DNA from: Pseudomonadota bacterium
Lineage (GTDB): Bacteria; Pseudomonadota; Alphaproteobacteria; Sphingomonadales; Sphingomonadaceae
Direction: 5' to 3'
Length of the DNA: 64,000 nucleotides
Assembly: GCA_039818985.1 (NCBI GenBank)
Contig: JBCBSU010000001.1
Location: 2,399,649-2,463,648 of the forward strand
In this document: positions 1 to 8,526 of the stretch, piece by piece
Position numbering within the stretch: position 1 is the first letter of the stretch
Layout of the letters: every line of letters begins with the position of its first letter
The notes under the pieces: generated by a model
What the model was told of the DNA's origin: nothing
The model's database searches: none
What the model saw: the letters and a program-made list of their open reading frames with translations, nothing else
Made by a program: the position numbers and the translations under genes

Positions 1-1186
1 ACGGCACAATATCGAACGAAATACAGATGCGCTCTTCTTCAAGGCCATGCGGCCATGTGCGGTGATGTAGCCAGGACGGGAACAGCAGCAGCATGCCTGG
101 TGCCGGATGAATAATCTTCTCACCCAGCTTCTCGGATGCCCCTTCCCCCAGCAAGCGTTCCGACCAGCCAAAGCCGATAGCTCCCGCCTTGTCCGTGCCA
201 TGTACTATCGTTTCGGGCACCGCGCTGTAATAGACACCGCTGATCCAGCCATCGGCATGCACATGCCATTTCTCATGGCCTTGTGCTCCGGTCAGCACCG
301 CCCAGGGAGAAATGCGCGCGGTTTCAGGACGCCGCTCTTCGAAGAACTGGTGCGGCGGCAAATCCGCGAGTGCGCGCAGATGATCTTCCACCATATCGGC
401 GATCCGGTCGAGCAGCCGCTTCACCATCGGGCCGTTGCGCATATAGAGTTCGTCGATCCGCCAGCTATTGCTGCTGGCACGCAGGGAATTTTCATAGCGT
501 AGCGACGGATGGCGCTTCAGTTCATCATTGAGTCGGTCGTTGAACGCGGCCAGATCGGCAAATCCCTCTGGTGGTTCCAGCGATGTCTGGCGCAACAATG
601 TTTCTTCACCGCGGATCGCCCGGGCTTCATCTTCGCGCCCAAGTGCCGCCAGAGCAGTAACATAGCTTGCCACCAACCGCGGTTGCCGTCCCCCTTTGGC
701 GATCAGCTTCTCGGATTGGGCGAGCAGAGCGGCAAAGTTGCCGGTATCGGCCTGGATCACGGCATATTTGCGGATCGCGGTCGAATAGGTCGGATCAATT
801 GCCAGCGCATCGAGCAGCCGCTCGCTGGCCGCATCATAATCGCCGCGTCGGCGCAGGATATCGCCAAGTTCGACCAGCACCCGCGATTGCAGCGCGTCGT
901 CGAGGGGCCGGTCGAGCAGATGGCGCAACAGCGTTTCCGCTTCTGCTTGATGATCCAGGGTATCAGATCCGCGCAGGGCTCTTGCAGCCAGAAGCTGTGT
1001 CGCGGCTGTGGTATTGGCTTCGCCGATGTTCCGATAAAGTGCGACAGCCTCGTCAAACCGGTCGAGACGCAACAACAGATCGATTATCTGCCATTTCTGC
1101 TTTGTCGAAGGGGTGGCAATCGCCTGCAAAAGCGTCAGACGCTGCTGCAGGTTGAGCGTAATCGGCGATGGCAGGTCAGGACGCAT
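1..1186 (-). CDS. TPR-repeat 2OG-Fe(II) oxygenase (partial, C-terminus off the window)
   Basis: This gene runs off the left edge; 395 codons are visible and probably only a few are missing. The N-terminal half is helical and TPR-like (for example RFDEAVALYRNIGE and RRGDYDAASERLLDALAIDP). The C-terminal third carries the putative 2OG-Fe(II) oxygenase fold of the TIGR02466 type: an HVHADGWISGVYY iron/substrate motif, then FPSWLHHRTWPH with the distal His, then ERICISFD with the 2-oxoglutarate-binding Arg. Such enzymes hydroxylate or oxidise side chains using Fe(II), O2 and 2-oxoglutarate. The ATG at 1186 is the first start after an in-frame TAG. It lies 39 bp downstream of the small gene at 1226-1393, so the two are probably co-transcribed. 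The substrate is unknown; the adjacent peptide is an obvious candidate (inference). Confidence 0.8.
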   Translation of the reverse strand, partial: MRPDLPSPITLNLQQRLTLLQAIATPSTKQKWQIIDLLLRLDRFDEAVALYRNIGEANTTAATQLLAARALRGSDTLDHQAEAETLLRHLLDRPLDDALQSRVLVELGDILRRRGDYDAASERLLDALAIDPTYSTAIRKYAVIQADTGNFAALLAQSEKLIAKGGRQPRLVASYVTALAALGREDEARAIRGEETLLRQTSLEPPEGFADLAAFNDRLNDELKRHPSLRYENSLRASSNSWRIDELYMRNGPMVKRLLDRIADMVEDHLRALADLPPHQFFEERRPETARISPWAVLTGAQGHEKWHVHADGWISGVYYSAVPETIVHGTDKAGAIGFGWSERLLGEGASEKLGEKIIHPAPGMLLLFPSWLHHRTWPHGLEEERICISFDIVP

Positions 1187-1225
1187 TATCGGCCGACCTG
1201 TGGCAGAAAGAGTCTATGCCAATAA

Positions 1226-1393
1226 TCAGCTGTCGCCGGTCTCACCTCCCATGCCATCAATTCCTCCACCAAGAGCACCCTCAATCGCCAGCATGTCAAC
1301 CTCCAGCTCGGTGAGTGCCGGCGGAGACCAGCTGCGCTTGAGGGTTACTGAATCGGTGGTTTCGGTCTGACGGCGCGTGTCACTGTTCTTCAT
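1226..1393 (-). CDS. 55-residue RiPP-precursor-like peptide
   Basis: This small gene has a GGAG ribosome-binding site about 8 bases before its ATG. The product has a polar, charged N-terminus (MKNSDTRRQTETTDSV), then KRSWSPPALTELEVD, then a short Gly/Asp-rich tail, ALGGGIDGMGGETGDS. The aromatic-x2-P-x-L spacing (WSPPAL) resembles the YxxPxL leader motif bound by PqqD-like RRE domains in lasso-peptide and related RiPP systems, and the leader/core division is typical of such precursors. It has no signal peptide and no cysteines. It lies immediately upstream of a TPR/2OG-Fe(II) oxygenase, a plausible modifying enzyme. The coding call is well supported by start, RBS and spacing; the RiPP role is inference. 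It could instead be a small regulatory protein. Confidence 0.65.
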   Translation of the reverse strand: MKNSDTRRQTETTDSVTLKRSWSPPALTELEVDMLAIEGALGGGIDGMGGETGDS

Positions 1394-1499
1394 ATATTTG
1401 CTCCGGGGGCTGAGTAAGGGACTGTAGCGAAAACGCTAAGCATATCGTGACGATTCTGCGACCCCTAAATGGTCAACTGCCATGCCGCAGCGAGGCAGA

Positions 1500-1940
1500 T
1501 CAGGAAAATACCTCTTCCACATCGCCACCGGCGCCTTTGGGATCGGGGCCGAAGCGATTGGGGCCACGCGTTCCCTCAAGGCACATGAACACCAGAATAA
1601 TGATGCCGCCCACCAACGGAATAAATCCCAGCAGTACAAACCAGCCCGATTTATCCTGATCATGAAAACGCCGCACCTGTACGGCAAGGCTCGGAATCAT
1701 GATCCCCAGGACAAATAGCCACAATAGCGGCCCCCCATCGTAATTCGCGCTGTAATTGGCGTTGTAGCCATCGCTTTCATATGTCGATGTTCCTATGCCG
1801 AGACCAAGAGCGTTCTCGATTATGGCGACAATAATGGCAGCGATCATGATCAGCAGGAAGAACATCCAATATTCCTTGCGCCGCGACCGGCCCTGAAAAT
1901 CGGCATAGCGTTTCAGGGGCATGATCATCCATTCCATCAT
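1500..1940 (-). CDS. DUF805 inner-membrane protein
   Basis: The product is a 146-residue integral membrane protein of the DUF805 (YhaH/YhaI-like) family. The N-terminus has the family pattern RYADFQGRSRRKEYWMFFLL, followed by hydrophobic segments at about residues 26-50, 72-92 and 98-120. The conserved loop RRFHDQDKSGW sits between the second and third segments. The biochemical function of DUF805 proteins is not known. An AAGGAAAGG ribosome-binding region precedes the ATG at 1940. The gene is transcribed toward the peptide/oxygenase pair, but about 107 bp separate them, so co-transcription is uncertain. The glycine/acid-rich C-terminus looks cytoplasmic. Confidence 0.85.
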   Translation of the reverse strand: MMEWMIMPLKRYADFQGRSRRKEYWMFFLLIMIAAIIVAIIENALGLGIGTSTYESDGYNANYSANYDGGPLLWLFVLGIMIPSLAVQVRRFHDQDKSGWFVLLGFIPLVGGIIILVFMCLEGTRGPNRFGPDPKGAGGDVEEVFS

Positions 1941-2015
1941 TATTGCCTTTCCTTGAGTGTCAAATTCAGGTTCTGAATAGCATTTGCAGCGGATTATACC
2001 AGTGCACCGGGTGCG

Positions 2016-3860
2016 CTATGCCGCATCCTTCTTCCGCGCCGCTTTCTTGCGCTCATGCGGGTCGAGATGGACCTTGCGCAGGCGGATCGATTTGGGGGTC
2101 ACCTCGACCATCTCGTCATCGTCAATATAGGCAATCGCCTGTTCAAGGCTCATCAGCCGCGGCGGGGTCAGCCGGATCGCATCGTCCTTGCCGGTAGAGC
2201 GGAAATTGGTGAGCTGCTTCGATTTCATCGGGTTGACCTCAAGGTCTTCCGGCTTGGCATTTTCGCCGATGATCATGCCCTCATAGATCGGCACACCCGA
2301 GCCGATAAACAGCTCGCCGCGCTCTTCCAGCGCGTTGAGCGCATAGCCGACGCTCTCCCCGGTGCCGTTGGAGATGAGAACCCCATTTGGCCGCCCGGCA
2401 ACGCTTCCCTTGTACGGCCCGTATTTCTCGAACAGCCGGTTCATGATGCCGGTGCCGCGGGTATCGGAAAGGAACTCGCCATGATAGCCGATCAGCCCGC
2501 GTGACGGCGCGCTGAATGTGATGCGGGTCTTGCCACCGCCCGAGGGCCGCATATCGGTCAGCTCGGCTTTGCGCAGCTGCATCTTCTCGACCACGGTGCC
2601 CGAATGCTCATCATCAACATCGATGACGACGGTCTCATAGGGCTCGGTGCGGTTGCCCACCTCATCCTCGCGGAACAGGACACGCGGACGGCTGATGCCA
2701 AGCTCAAAACCTTCGCGGCGCATTGTCTCGATCAGCACCCCAAGCTGCAATTCGCCGCGTCCGGCAACCTCGAAGCTGTCCTTGTCGGCGCTCTCGGTGA
2801 TGCGGATGGCAACATTGCTCTCCGCCTCGCGCATCAGCCGGTCACGGATCATCCGGCTGGTAACCTTGTCGCCCTCGCGCCCGGCAAAGGGGCTATCATT
2901 AACGGCAAAGCGCATCGACAGCGTCGGCGGATCGATTGGCTGGGCTGCGATCGGCGTGTCGACTTCGGGCGCGGCGATGGTGTTGGCCACAGTGGCGACG
3001 GTCAGGCCCGCCAGCGAGATGATATCGCCGGCCGAAGCCGTTTCCACCGGCACCCGTTCAAGCCCGCGAAACGCCATGATCTTGGTCGCGCGCCCGGCCT
3101 CTACCTGATTGCCCTCGCGATCAAGCGCGCGGATCGGGTCGTTGATATTGAGCGTACCGGTGGCGATGCGTCCGGTGAGGATGCGCCCGACGAAATTGTC
3201 GCGGTCGAGCAAGGTCACCAAAAAGCTGAACGGCGCGTCCCTGTCGACATCGGGGGCGGGCACATGATCGATAATGGTATCGAACAGCGGTGACAGGTCG
3301 CCATCGCGCGCATCGGCATCGAGATTGGCATAGCCCGAACGACCCGAGGCGAACAGTGCCGGAAAATCGAGCTGCTCGTCATTGGCCCCGAGATTGACGA
3401 ACAGGTCGAAACATTCGTCGAGCACTTCCTGCGGCCGACCATCGGGGCGATCAATCTTGTTGACCACAACAATCGGCTTGAGGCCCAGCGCCAATGCCTT
3501 GCCGGTAACGAACTTCGTTTGCGGCATTGGTCCTTCGGCGGCATCGACGAGCAGGATAACGCCATCGACCATGGAGAGGATGCGCTCGACCTCGGCGCCG
3601 AAATCGGCGTGCCCCGGCGTGTCGACAATGTTGATGCGCACCGGCTTGCCCTCACTGTCGGGGCGCTCGACGCTGGTGCATTTGGCGAGGATGGTGATGC
3701 CACGCTCTTTCTCCAGATCATTGGAGTCCATGGCGCGCTCTTCCACCCGCTGATTGTCGCGAAAGGTACCCGACTGGCGGAACAGCTGGTCGACCAGCGT
3801 GGTCTTGCCATGGTCGACATGGGCGATGATGGCGATATTGCGCAGCGAGGCGTTGGACAT
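2016..3860 (-). CDS. typA: Translational GTPase TypA/BipA
   Basis: The product is a 614-residue ribosome-associated GTPase of the EF-G-like superfamily, involved in ribosome assembly and stress or cold adaptation. The GTPase motifs are visible in order: [10 protein letters not shown] (G1, about residues 12-21), RGITI (G2), DTPGHADFG (G3) and NKID (G4, about 135). Domain II, EF-G-like domains and the C-terminal BipA-specific region follow, ending in a Lys/Arg-rich tail ([13 protein letters not shown]). The length matches the family. The gene appears monocistronic: the next gene upstream on the same strand starts more than 100 bp away and is unrelated. Confidence 0.97.
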   Translation of the reverse strand: MSNASLRNIAIIAHVDHGKTTLVDQLFRQSGTFRDNQRVEERAMDSNDLEKERGITILAKCTSVERPDSEGKPVRINIVDTPGHADFGAEVERILSMVDGVILLVDAAEGPMPQTKFVTGKALALGLKPIVVVNKIDRPDGRPQEVLDECFDLFVNLGANDEQLDFPALFASGRSGYANLDADARDGDLSPLFDTIIDHVPAPDVDRDAPFSFLVTLLDRDNFVGRILTGRIATGTLNINDPIRALDREGNQVEAGRATKIMAFRGLERVPVETASAGDIISLAGLTVATVANTIAAPEVDTPIAAQPIDPPTLSMRFAVNDSPFAGREGDKVTSRMIRDRLMREAESNVAIRITESADKDSFEVAGRGELQLGVLIETMRREGFELGISRPRVLFREDEVGNRTEPYETVVIDVDDEHSGTVVEKMQLRKAELTDMRPSGGGKTRITFSAPSRGLIGYHGEFLSDTRGTGIMNRLFEKYGPYKGSVAGRPNGVLISNGTGESVGYALNALEERGELFIGSGVPIYEGMIIGENAKPEDLEVNPMKSKQLTNFRSTGKDDAIRLTPPRLMSLEQAIAYIDDDEMVEVTPKSIRLRKVHLDPHERKKAARKKDAA

Positions 3861-3972
3861 GGGGACAGGCCTTATCGAGAGAGTGTGCGGCCCGGCAGAA
3901 TATTGCGCCCGGGCATGCTTTGGCCGCGCCTATACAGCGCCCCATGCTGCGGCGCAACAACGATGATGGCGA

Positions 3973-4827
3973 TCAGTCGAGCGCGGCGCGCAGGCGCTCG
4001 CGATCATAGAGCGATCGGCCTTCCCTTTGCTCAAGCCGCCGGCGCAGATCCGCAAATCTCTGCCGCCATAGATAAAAGGCGACGCTGCGGCGGCCCTCTG
4101 CTGCTTCCTGCGCGGCGGCTTTCAGGGTGATGCTTGCCTGTTCTATGGAAGCGCGCATTTCGGCCAGATCATCCCCCGCGAAACGTTCATGGACAAGGCC
4201 GAGTATGTCGCGCGCGCCGGCGACCATAAGCTGGGCCTTTTCACTATCTCCGGTCTGGATGCGCAGTTCTGCCTGCGCTGCCGCCATTTCCACTAGCATC
4301 AGATCAGCAGTGAGGCCATGCTGCATTCGACTTTCAGCGGAAGTCAGATCATTGCAGGATTTCAGCGCCCGAATATATTCGGCCAGTGCCCTGAGCGTCC
4401 GGCTGTCCGGTTCGGCTCCGGCAAATTCGGTGACGATCAGGGTTTTCAGAAACGCTTCCATCTCACCCGGTTCGCTGCGCGACACCTTGCCCGGTTGCGA
4501 CAGGTCGGGAATGGCAACCGGATCGAATATGCCATTGCCCCCGGCGGCGCTGAAAAAGCTGTTCGAGACATCCGCTGTTCCGGACGCACCGGAAGCGCCC
4601 GGGAAATGGAAATGGGGATTGTCGCCGCCATTGACATGACAACTGGCGCAGGACAGCCGCGCCTTGCTCGCCTGCCCGCCAAGCAGTGTCGGGTTGCGGA
4701 ACAATAGTGCCCCTTCCTTTGCGAGCAGCGAAGCGCCATTGGATAGGCAGACACCGGGATCATAATTGACCGCTGCGACCATGGCATCCGCGCCACCATC
4801 GACCTTGAGCCACTGCATCGCCCGCAA
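3973..4827 (-). CDS. Exported c-type cytochrome
   Basis: The protein carries one clear haem c site, LSCASCHVNGG. A downstream Met/Phe-rich segment (GEMEAFLKTLIVTEFAG) and an LRALAEYIRAL helix are typical of cytochrome c peroxidase/MauG-like proteins, although only one CXXCH is present. The C-terminal 110 residues are helical and charged (QAELRIQTGDSEKAQLM). The start is uncertain. The first conventional codon is TTG at 4827, but the same frame continues upstream without a stop to about 4935 and encodes a convincing signal peptide (RQLSIIIAGLAALALLSAA). No ATG, GTG or TTG is available there. A cytochrome c needs export, so the true start is probably a non-standard codon inside the 3' end of the upstream TPR gene, or there is a sequence error. 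The electron partner is unknown. Confidence 0.7.
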   Translation of the reverse strand: MRAMQWLKVDGGADAMVAAVNYDPGVCLSNGASLLAKEGALLFRNPTLLGGQASKARLSCASCHVNGGDNPHFHFPGASGASGTADVSNSFFSAAGGNGIFDPVAIPDLSQPGKVSRSEPGEMEAFLKTLIVTEFAGAEPDSRTLRALAEYIRALKSCNDLTSAESRMQHGLTADLMLVEMAAAQAELRIQTGDSEKAQLMVAGARDILGLVHERFAGDDLAEMRASIEQASITLKAAAQEAAEGRRSVAFYLWRQRFADLRRRLEQREGRSLYDRERLRAALD

Positions 4828-4889
4828 GGGCAGCGTGTCGGTGGCGGCGGACAGCAGCGCCAGCGCCGCCAGTCCTGCAATAATAATGC

Positions 4890-5840
4890 TTAGCTGGCGG
4901 ATGACCGCGCCTCGACCTCGACGATCCAGCGGCGCAGCTCATCGGCCTCGTAACAGCCGAAGCTGCACAGATCTTCCAGCTTCGCCAGATGCTGTTTTGC
5001 ACCTGCCATGTCACCACGCTCCAGCTTGAGTTCGCCATAATATTCCCAGGCACCGCGATGATCGGGTGCCAGGGCCAGCGCGCGGTTATAATGATATTCC
5101 GCCGCGGCCAGCCGCTTGAGCTTGCGGTTGGCAAAGCCCTGATAGGTGACAATGTCGGGATGCGGGCCAAAGGCCAGCGCCGCCTGTTCAAGCGCTTGCA
5201 GCGCTTCGGCATAGCGCTGCTGGTTGATCAGGCCGATGGCTGCGGAATAGAGCGCATCGCCGCTGGCGGCATCGGCCAGCTGTGTCACATCCGGGCCGTA
5301 GCGGCTGACGGCAGCACCGCTCATGGCGCCCTTGATGGCGGCAATGGCTTCATCCAGCGCTGCGGCATCGCTGCAGCTTCCGGCACAGTCAGCCTTCAGA
5401 GCATTGAGGCGATCAAGCGTGGCTTCAGCATCACCATTCTTGTCGAGCCGGACATAGGTGATGCCGAGATCGCGATGCGCGATGATCATGCCCGGCGCAT
5501 ATCTAATCGCCTTTTCCAGACGCTTCAGCGCCTTTTTAAAATCACCGCTACGCATATAGGTGACACCCAGCATATATTGCGCATTGGCATCTTCAGGCGA
5601 GACGCGGATGACGCGCTTCAATGCTTTTTCCGCCTCGCGATAGTCCTCCGCTTCGAGCGCGGCCAGTCCCTTCTGATATTCGGCAGCGGCATCATATTGC
5701 GGCGCGCTGCGGCTTGGGCCGGAACTCGAGCCGGCAGCATGGAGCGGCGCGGAAAGCGGCATGGCCATGATCAACCCAAGAGCCAATGCGGACTTGATGG
5801 CAGTGGATATGGATGTGGCGGGTTTGGTCATGTTCAGCAT
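4890..5840 (-). CDS. Exported tetratricopeptide-repeat protein
   Basis: The product is a 316-residue secreted TPR protein. The signal peptide is TSISTAIKSALALGLIMAMPLSAPLHA. At least two TPR blocks follow, one around residues 50-130 (EKALKRVIRVSPEDANAQYM, LEKAIRYAPGMIIAHRDLGI) and one around 200-290 (LEQAALAFGPHPDIVTY, YNRALALAPDHRGAWEYYGE), with an intervening Cys-containing segment. The ATG at 5840 is preferred because GGAGAG lies 6 bases upstream; an ATG at 5831 is possible. The gene runs directly into the cytochrome c gene, whose signal peptide appears to be encoded across this gene's 3' end, suggesting translational coupling and a joint periplasmic role. Confidence 0.85.
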   Translation of the reverse strand: MLNMTKPATSISTAIKSALALGLIMAMPLSAPLHAAGSSSGPSRSAPQYDAAAEYQKGLAALEAEDYREAEKALKRVIRVSPEDANAQYMLGVTYMRSGDFKKALKRLEKAIRYAPGMIIAHRDLGITYVRLDKNGDAEATLDRLNALKADCAGSCSDAAALDEAIAAIKGAMSGAAVSRYGPDVTQLADAASGDALYSAAIGLINQQRYAEALQALEQAALAFGPHPDIVTYQGFANRKLKRLAAAEYHYNRALALAPDHRGAWEYYGELKLERGDMAGAKQHLAKLEDLCSFGCYEADELRRWIVEVEARSSAS

Positions 5841-5902
5841 AGTGTCTCTCCGGCTGTTCGCAGCAATATGTCCCCGTTTGTCGTCCAACGCCATACAGGT
5901 TC

Positions 5903-6340
5903 TTAGGTTCCGGTCGAGCCGAAACCACCGGCACCGCGCTCGGTCTCGTCCAGTTCGTCGACCTCGACCATCCTTGCCCGCTGCACCGGGGCGGCAACGA
6001 TCTGGGCGACGCGCTCACCGCGATCGACAAGGAAATCGACCCGACCGAGATTGATCAGGATGATGCCCAGCTCGCCGCGATAATCGCTGTCGATTGTCCC
6101 CGGCGTATTGGGCACCGAAATGCCGTGTTTCAGGGCGAGGCCGGAACGCGGGCGCACCTGCACTTCATAGCCATCGGGCACGGCAATCGCGAAGCCGGTC
6201 GGCACCAGCGCGGTCGAGCCGGGCGGGATGATGACGTCCTGCGCCGCACGCACATCCATGCCGGCGGACCCCGGCGTTTCATATTGCGGCAGTGGCAGGC
6301 CCTCGCCATGGGACAAGCGTTTCAGTTTGATTTCAATCAT
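5903..6340 (-). CDS. dut: Deoxyuridine 5'-triphosphate nucleotidohydrolase
   Basis: The product is a 145-residue trimeric dUTPase that hydrolyses dUTP to dUMP and pyrophosphate, keeping uracil out of DNA and supplying dUMP for thymidylate synthesis. All five family motifs are present in order: [33 protein letters not shown] (catalytic Asp), GERVAQIV and the C-terminal GAGGFGSTG flap. The start overlaps the end of the upstream hydrolase gene by 8 bp, and coaBC lies upstream of that. The coaBC-hydrolase-dut run reads as one operon; coaBC-dut adjacency is common in bacteria. Confidence 0.97.
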   Translation of the reverse strand: MIEIKLKRLSHGEGLPLPQYETPGSAGMDVRAAQDVIIPPGSTALVPTGFAIAVPDGYEVQVRPRSGLALKHGISVPNTPGTIDSDYRGELGIILINLGRVDFLVDRGERVAQIVAAPVQRARMVEVDELDETERGAGGFGSTGT

Positions 6341-7133
6341 GGTTTCCCACCAGCAATGTAAGCATCGATAAGACTTCCCAACTGTTCAGCATTTCATGGT
6401 CCTTATCCGCCAGCACGAAAAAATGTGCGGCTACACTCCGCTGTTTCAACCGATCATAATAAAGCTTCGATAAGGATGACGGTGTCACCTGGTCATCTTC
6501 CCCCACCATAATGGTGATCCGCTTGTCCTGGTTGATCCTTTCCACCATGTTGAGCGGATTGATGCTCGTAACAGGCTGATCAAATGGCGCATCAGGAGCA
6601 ATGGAAAGCATGTGTTCGCGCCATTGATCCAACACACAGGGGCAGGAAACCAGCAGCGCAGAATCAACAAGCTGCGGATAAAGCGCGGCAAGATTGGCCG
6701 CAATCGCCGCACCGCCGGAATGACCAACAATAACAGCATCAGAGCCGGGATATTTTTGACGCTCTGCAGCGATGACTTCAGCAATGGCAGCGATGCGATC
6801 AGCGGTGTAATTGTCGCCGGTGGCCATGCCCTTCTTACCCGCTGACTGATTGCCAAGGCCGTCACTATAACCGGGACGAAGAATCGCAATAATACGGCTA
6901 TTGGGGATTTGCTCTGCCGCTTTCCGGGCAAAGGCATAATGATAAGAAGGCGGCGCGAAGGGGGCGTCGCCATGGAGCACAAAAATCAGGGTTTTGGTAT
7001 CATCCTGTTCTTCGCTGCCATAGCTTTTCGTGTAAAGCTCACTGCCTTGCGCCGCGTCATCCGAAGCATAAGCCAGCGATGAAAGACAGAGAAAAAGCAC
7101 CGCCAAGAGCCAGCGCGCACCGACATATATCAT
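6333..7133 (-). CDS. Exported alpha/beta hydrolase
   Basis: The product is a 266-residue secreted hydrolase inserted between coaBC and dut. The signal peptide is [20 protein letters not shown] with cleavage near AYA. The nucleophile elbow GHSGG lies at about residue 138, an early strand reads TLIFVLHGD, and likely acid/base residues are in VGEDDQVTP and DKDHEML near the C-terminus. The fold is that of an esterase or peptidase; the substrate cannot be deduced. It overlaps coaBC by 4 bp (ATGA) and dut by 8 bp, so it is translationally coupled to both despite having no obvious metabolic link to them. Confidence 0.85.
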   Translation of the reverse strand: MIYVGARWLLAVLFLCLSSLAYASDDAAQGSELYTKSYGSEEQDDTKTLIFVLHGDAPFAPPSYHYAFARKAAEQIPNSRIIAILRPGYSDGLGNQSAGKKGMATGDNYTADRIAAIAEVIAAERQKYPGSDAVIVGHSGGAAIAANLAALYPQLVDSALLVSCPCVLDQWREHMLSIAPDAPFDQPVTSINPLNMVERINQDKRITIMVGEDDQVTPSSLSKLYYDRLKQRSVAAHFFVLADKDHEMLNSWEVLSMLTLLVGNHD

Positions 7134-8389
7134 AGACTTGCAGCAATCCTTTCGACAAGCAGGCGCGCAACCTGATCCTTGGGTAATGTGTCGAGACTTT
7201 CTACGCCGTCACTGCGAACGATATGGACGCTATTCGACATACCGCCCATAACATCCCCCGAAACGTCATTGGCGATGATCCAGTCACAGCCCTTGCGCGC
7301 CAGCTTGGCCTGGGCATGGGCGATGACATTTTCGGTCTCGGCAGCAAAACCTATAAGCAGGCCGGGGCGCTGATCATGGCCGGCGAGACCAGCAAGAATA
7401 TCCGGGTTCTCGGCCAGCGGCAGTGGCTCTGGAGCACCGCCCTTTTTCTTGATCTTCTGTTCAGCCTGATCCGCAGCGCGCCAGTCAGCAACAGCAGCGA
7501 CCATGATCGCAATGTCCGCTGGCAATGCCTGTTCCACTGCCGCCTGCATCTGGCGCGCGGTTTCGATATTGATGCGGGTGACGCCCTGTGGCGTCTCCAG
7601 CGTCACCGGCCCGGCGACCAATGTTACCTGCGCACCGGCCTCGGCGGCGGCGGCGGCAAGGGCAAAACCCTGCCGCCCGGAGGAGCGATTGGCGATATAG
7701 CGCACCGGATCAATCGGCTCATGCGTAGGCCCGGCGGTGACCAGCACATGCCGACCATGCAGCGGGCGGTGGGCCGTGGCGGCAAAGGCGGGTTGATCGG
7801 TCAGAGGACTGGACGTGTTCCCGGCAAATGGTTTTGTGAGGGCTTTCCCGATCTCCCCCATCACAAATTCCGGCTCGGGCAATCTTCCTGCACCATATTC
7901 GCCGCAGGCCATCGCGCCTTCATCCGGATCAAGCACCGTCACCCCATCCGCGCGCAATTGCGCCACATTGCGCTGGGTCGCAGCGTGGTGCCACATGCGG
8001 ACATTCATCGCCGGGACCGCCATCACCGGCGTATCGGTGGCGAGCAGCACTGTGGTGGCCAGACTGTCGGAGATACCCGCCGCCATCTTGGCCATCAGGT
8101 CCGCCGTGGCCGGGCACACAACAATTAGATCGGCCTCGCGGCTGAGCTGGATATGCCCCATCTCGGTTTCGTTTTTGAGATCCCAGAGCGTGGTGAACAC
8201 TTCATTCTCGCTCAGCGCTGCCAGCGTCATCGGGGTGATAAAATGCGCTCCACCCTCGGTCAGAACACAGCGCACCGTCATGCCCGCCTTGCGGATCAGC
8301 CGGATCAGCTCGCACGCCTTATAAGCGGCGATGCCACCGCCGATAATCAGCAATATATGTTGCGACCGGGAAGCAGAATCTTCTGTCAT
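7130..8389 (-). CDS. coaBC: Bifunctional phosphopantothenoylcysteine decarboxylase/synthetase
   Basis: The product is a 419-residue fusion enzyme of coenzyme A synthesis. The N-terminal CoaC half is a flavoprotein decarboxylase, with ILLIIGGGIAAYKACELIR, the PAMNVRMW substrate loop and the MACGEYGAGR loop carrying the catalytic Cys. The C-terminal CoaB half ligates cysteine to phosphopantothenate, with TAGPTHEPIDPVRYIANRS and the catalytic-site segment NDVSG. The start is placed at the ATG at 8389 (MTEDSASRS); the frame stays open further upstream, but the extra residues do not resemble CoaC. It is first in an operon with the hydrolase and dut genes and is divergent from the lipoprotein gene at 8527. 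Confidence 0.95.
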   Translation of the reverse strand: MTEDSASRSQHILLIIGGGIAAYKACELIRLIRKAGMTVRCVLTEGGAHFITPMTLAALSENEVFTTLWDLKNETEMGHIQLSREADLIVVCPATADLMAKMAAGISDSLATTVLLATDTPVMAVPAMNVRMWHHAATQRNVAQLRADGVTVLDPDEGAMACGEYGAGRLPEPEFVMGEIGKALTKPFAGNTSSPLTDQPAFAATAHRPLHGRHVLVTAGPTHEPIDPVRYIANRSSGRQGFALAAAAAEAGAQVTLVAGPVTLETPQGVTRINIETARQMQAAVEQALPADIAIMVAAVADWRAADQAEQKIKKKGGAPEPLPLAENPDILAGLAGHDQRPGLLIGFAAETENVIAHAQAKLARKGCDWIIANDVSGDVMGGMSNSVHIVRSDGVESLDTLPKDQVARLLVERIAASL

Positions 8390-8526
8390 GTCCCGTATCT
8401 GGCACCACCTTGCATGGCTGTCTATCCATCTTTGCCGAAGCGAAAGCCGGGTAAACGGCGCTTTCATGCTATACAGGCGATGTAAATTGCGGGTTTATGG
8501 CGAGTCTCACAGGGGAGGAGCAGATC

